From: Treponema sp.
GTDB lineage: Bacteria > Spirochaetota > Spirochaetia > Treponematales > Treponemataceae
NCBI GenBank assembly: GCA_016296655.1
Contig: JAEDIW010000021.1
Coordinates: 1 to 42,629, forward strand
Length of the DNA stretch: 42,629 nucleotides
Reading direction: 5' to 3'
In this document: positions 40,232 through 42,629 of the stretch, in pieces
Layout: each line of letters starts with the position of its first letter
Position numbering within the stretch: the stretch's first letter is position 1
The notes under the pieces: generated by a model
What the model saw: only the letters and a program-made list of their open reading frames with translations
The model's database searches: none
Told to the model about the DNA's origin: nothing
Program-made: the position numbers and the translations under genes

Positions 40232-41062
40232 TTACAGCTTGGAAACAAGTTCTGCTGCCTTGTCTAAATATGGAACATCCAGTTCTTCAATGTTTCCTGA
40301 GTCAACAGCTTCTGTAATTTGCTGTTCAATCGGGATTTTTCCAAGTACAGGAATGTTGAAACTTTCGGCTACTTTGTCAATGTTGCTTTCGCCGTAAATT
40401 TTGATTTCTTTGCTGCAGTCCGGGCATTTTACATAGCTCATGTTTTCAACAAGGCCGAGAATAGGAATGTTCATTGTTTTTGCCATTTTCAAGGCTTTTT
40501 CAACAATTACACGGACTAGCTGCTGTGGTGAAGATACTACAATGATTCCGTCGATTGGCAATGACTGGAAAACTGTGAGAGGAACATCTCCTGTTCCTGG
40601 TGGCATGTCCACGAACATGAAGTCAACATCTTTCCAGTGTACGTCTGTCCAGAACTGCTTTACAGCTCCTGCAATTACAGGTCCTCTCCAGATTACAGGG
40701 TCATTTTCATTTTCCAGAAGAAAGTTCATGGACATAAGCTGAATTCCCTTTTTTGATTTAACAGGGAACAGGGCATTGCCGTCGCCTGTTGCCCGCTCTT
40801 GATTGAGGCCAAAGGATTCTGGAATTGAAGGTCCTGTGATGTCTGCATCAAGAACAGCTGTCTTTTTTCCGAGGCTGTTCATTTTGCATGCCAAAAGGCT
40901 TGTAACCAGAGATTTTCCGACACCGCCTTTTCCTGAAACAACTGCAATTACCTTTTTTACGCTGGCTCCTTCTCTCAAAGAAACATGCATATCCCTTGAC
41001 TTGCAGTTTGAACTGCAAGAGCTACAGTTGTGTGAACAATTTTCTGGTGTATTTTCCGCCAT
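40232..41062 (-). CDS. Mrp/Nbp35-family iron-sulfur carrier ATPase
   Basis: The 276-residue protein has the deviant Walker A VVSGKGGVGKSLV, DADITGPSIPESFG and VDMPPGTGDVPL, typical of Mrp/ApbC/Nbp35 ATPases that carry and transfer Fe-S clusters. It has a CxxC near the C-terminus (VKCPDCSKEI), the cluster-binding dimer site. Unlike plain bacterial Mrp it also has an N-terminal cysteine cluster, C-x3-C-x2-C-x3-C at residues 9-20, like the N-terminal cluster of Nbp35. ACGGAG precedes the ATG. It has no Fe-S gene neighbours here. Confidence 0.93.
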   Translation of the reverse strand: MAENTPENCSHNCSSCSSNCKSRDMHVSLREGASVKKVIAVVSGKGGVGKSLVTSLLACKMNSLGKKTAVLDADITGPSIPESFGLNQERATGDGNALFPVKSKKGIQLMSMNFLLENENDPVIWRGPVIAGAVKQFWTDVHWKDVDFMFVDMPPGTGDVPLTVFQSLPIDGIIVVSSPQQLVRVIVEKALKMAKTMNIPILGLVENMSYVKCPDCSKEIKIYGESNIDKVAESFNIPVLGKIPIEQQITEAVDSGNIEELDVPYLDKAAELVSKL

Positions 41063-41197
41063 ATAAAACTCCGTTAAAATTTTTATTCGTATTGGAAAAT
41101 CTGATAAATTTTTAATCTAGAAGTTTTCCAAAACCCTGTAAATAAAAGATAAGAAAAAAAAACGTTATAGTCAAATATTATGGTTTTGCAGGCATTG

Positions 41198-41677
41198 CTA
41201 TGCTGCAATTGCGCCTGCTGCTCCAAAAATTCCTGCGCTTGCAAGACCCATTATAATGCCGGCCATGAGAACCCCTGCCATGACTGCCAGAACAGTCTGC
41301 TTAAAGTTCATGTCTAAAAGACTTGCAGCAAGTGTTCCTGTCCATGCGCCAGTTCCTGGCAGTGGAATGCCAACGAACAGCATCAGTGCAAAAAACAGGC
41401 CGTGTCCTGCCTTTTCCTGAAGTTTTTTTCCAGCTTTTTCGCCTTTTACAAGAAAAAAAGTACAGATTTTACCGATGATTTTCTTATCTGCGCCCCAGAC
41501 TAAAAATCGTCGTGCAAAAAGATAAATTACTGGCACTGGCAGCATGTTTGCAAGCGTACATACAATGTAAGACTGAAGCAAAGGCATGTCCAAAGCCTGC
41601 GAAACCGGGATGGCACCGCGCAGTTCAATCAGCGGAATCATCGAAATAAAAGCAATCCATAAATAATTTTTTACCAT
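41198..41677 (-). CDS. Small multidrug export-family membrane protein (COG2426 type)
   Basis: The 159-residue protein has about four membrane segments and the family signature early in the chain, IPLIELRGAIPVS, with LANMLPVPVIYLFARR and MLFVGIPLPGTGAWTGTLAAS following. The family is annotated as a putative small multidrug exporter but its substrate is not established. The ATG has no ribosome-binding site and follows a TATACT (41692-41687) by nine bases, giving a predicted leader of about 3 nt. The N-terminal conserved motif begins right after the first helix, which supports this start. Confidence 0.82.
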   Translation of the reverse strand: MVKNYLWIAFISMIPLIELRGAIPVSQALDMPLLQSYIVCTLANMLPVPVIYLFARRFLVWGADKKIIGKICTFFLVKGEKAGKKLQEKAGHGLFFALMLFVGIPLPGTGAWTGTLAASLLDMNFKQTVLAVMAGVLMAGIIMGLASAGIFGAAGAIAA

Positions 41678-41686
41678 AGTTTGAAG

Positions 41687-41692
41687 AGTATA
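41687..41692 (-). promoter_or_regulatory. -10 element of the small-export gene, very short leader
   Basis: TATACT on the minus strand lies nine bases before the ATG at 41677. No good -35 at 17 bp is visible, so the promoter call is tentative. Confidence 0.4.
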
Positions 41693-41960
41693 GCGGAATT
41701 TTCAAGGTAGTAAAAGAGCTGTTTTTATATGTGTTTTTATATGTACAGATATGCAGAATAGCAGTATGAGCAGGATTTTGCCATAAGTTTTGTTCTGAAT
41801 CTTATTTTGTTTCTGTGGGCTATGGGGGATTTGTTTTTGCTGGTGGGTTCTGATGATTCTTTTGAATAAAGCATAAAAAAAATGAATAATTATATGTTTT
41901 TTGCCGATATTAAAGGAAGATTAGAAGATTACGCATTTTTTCTTTTGCGTCGGAGGAATT
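41693..41960. other. Intergenic stretch without a clear feature
   Basis: Apart from the -10 of the small-export gene at its left end, I see no hairpin or coding signal here. The stretch is AT-rich and runs up to the ribosome-binding site GGAGG of the next gene. Confidence 0.4.
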
Positions 41961-42575
41961 ATGAAAAAAATACTTGCAGCTGCCTTGTTGATTCTGGCTC
42001 CTGTTTATCTTTTTGCAGCAACAGCTGTAAATGCAAAAAAAAATTCAGGCTCAAAAAAAAGTTCGGGAATTGAATTTGGAATTGGTTCAGGCTATGTTTT
42101 TTATGGCGACAGCGAAACAAAAGATTTAATTTCTGACATGAATTCTTTGGATTTCAGCCGTTTTATTATTGGCGGTGATTTGGGCTTTTTTGTGCCTTTG
42201 GCAGATTATGTGACTTTTGTTGCAGAAGCTGAAATCATGAACGATTTATTCTGGAAAGGCAGTGACCATTGCTATTTTCTGGATTATTCATTTAACAGCG
42301 GAATCAAACTGACTCCAGGCCTTGGCGGACTGGGGCTTACCGTTGACTATTGTCTTGGCCGTAGAACTTCTTTCATAAAATTTGAAGATAATGAAACTAC
42401 TACGAAGTCTACAAAATGGGGCAACGGTTTTAAATTTGCTGTTGATTATGATATTCTGTACGAAAAAACTCATGGTGTCTGCCCCGTGATTGGTGCTTAC
42501 TGGCGCCGGATGCCTCGTGGCAATGACGACTTTGACAACACAATTTCAATTTATCTGAAATTACTGTTCAGGTAG
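41961..42575 (+). CDS. Small outer-membrane beta-barrel protein
   Basis: The 204-residue protein has a signal peptide (MKKILAAALLILAPVYLFAA) and a barrel-like body with alternating aromatic and polar residues (GSGYVFYGDSETKDL, FIIGGDLGFFVPLADYV, FKFAVDYDIL). It ends in an aromatic-rich C-terminal strand (SIYLKLLFR), the usual end of a transmembrane barrel. GGAGGAATT precedes the ATG. Family and function are unknown. An ORF from 41882 in another frame is rejected because it has no ribosome-binding site and no signal. The window ends 54 bases after the stop. Confidence 0.75.
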   Translation: MKKILAAALLILAPVYLFAATAVNAKKNSGSKKSSGIEFGIGSGYVFYGDSETKDLISDMNSLDFSRFIIGGDLGFFVPLADYVTFVAEAEIMNDLFWKGSDHCYFLDYSFNSGIKLTPGLGGLGLTVDYCLGRRTSFIKFEDNETTTKSTKWGNGFKFAVDYDILYEKTHGVCPVIGAYWRRMPRGNDDFDNTISIYLKLLFR

Positions 42576-42629
42576 AAATATGCAAAAATAGGCAAGAACA
42601 TAAAAAAAGGCTGTCTTTCCGAAGTTTTG

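Noticed and set aside
1..42629. CRISPR arrays, tRNA or rRNA genes, insertion sequences, prophage
   Set aside because: I saw no evenly spaced direct repeats, no rRNA-like or cloverleaf sequences, and no transposase or integrase motifs. The only repeats are the palindromic and GC-rich intergenic elements described.

Overview
The window reads as chromosomal DNA of a free-living or gut-type spirochaete, most likely Treponema or a close relative. The evidence is the AT-rich coding style, a very long spirochaete-type coiled-coil protein (SpiroCoCo type), a CarD-like regulator next to a fused ispDF gene, several exported beta-barrel and OmpA-type envelope proteins, and GC-rich intergenic islands of a kind I associate with treponemes. 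The genus is inferred; the window contains no rRNA or tRNA to confirm it.

Layout. 1-5080: a giant 2-hydroxyacyl-CoA dehydratase activator-type protein, then an intergenic region with small palindromic repeats. 5081-13573: an envelope cluster with an exported protein, a large TPR protein, an outer-membrane barrel, and an ExbB-ExbD-TonB energy-transduction operon. 13656-18237: a HAD phosphatase and the 1239-residue coiled-coil protein. 18268-20146 (minus): carD-ispDF. 20391-23255: a Na/Ca antiporter, an OmpA-like protein and an archaeal-Holliday-resolvase-like endonuclease. 23373-27581 (minus): a complete potABCD polyamine ABC transporter. 27767-28885 (minus): the azlCD branched-chain amino acid exporter. 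29126-30697: a possible micropeptide, a small membrane protein and an LPP20-like exported protein. 30778-33202: rplM-rpsI, recX and an HTH-receiver protein. 33187-36082 (minus): sppA, a DUF975-like membrane protein and a CYTH protein. 36207-38155: an aldose-1-epimerase-like gene and a tRNA-dihydrouridine synthase. 38167-40113: a divergent KDPG-aldolase and KDG/KDGal-kinase pair that fits hexuronate or sugar-acid catabolism. 40232-42575: an Mrp/Nbp35 ATPase, a small-multidrug-export-family protein and a small outer-membrane protein.

Most of this is ordinary core genome. I found no phage, transposase, CRISPR array or RNA gene. The strongest unexpected signal is in the promoters. At least five genes (HAD, azlC, LPP20-like, CYTH, epimerase) have a good -10 hexamer ending 6-7 nt before the ATG and no Shine-Dalgarno, so their mRNAs should be leaderless. 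Three more (carD, the endonuclease, the small-export protein) would have 5' leaders of only about 3-4 nt. Neighbouring genes with a clear GGAG-type site show that the organism uses both modes. Other points of interest are related GC-rich intergenic islands, a small membrane protein with a long leader containing a 21-codon ORF, a ribosomal-protein leader, staggered double promoters, an operator-like inverted repeat on the KDPG aldolase promoter, and an acidic CarD tail that overlaps the ispD start.
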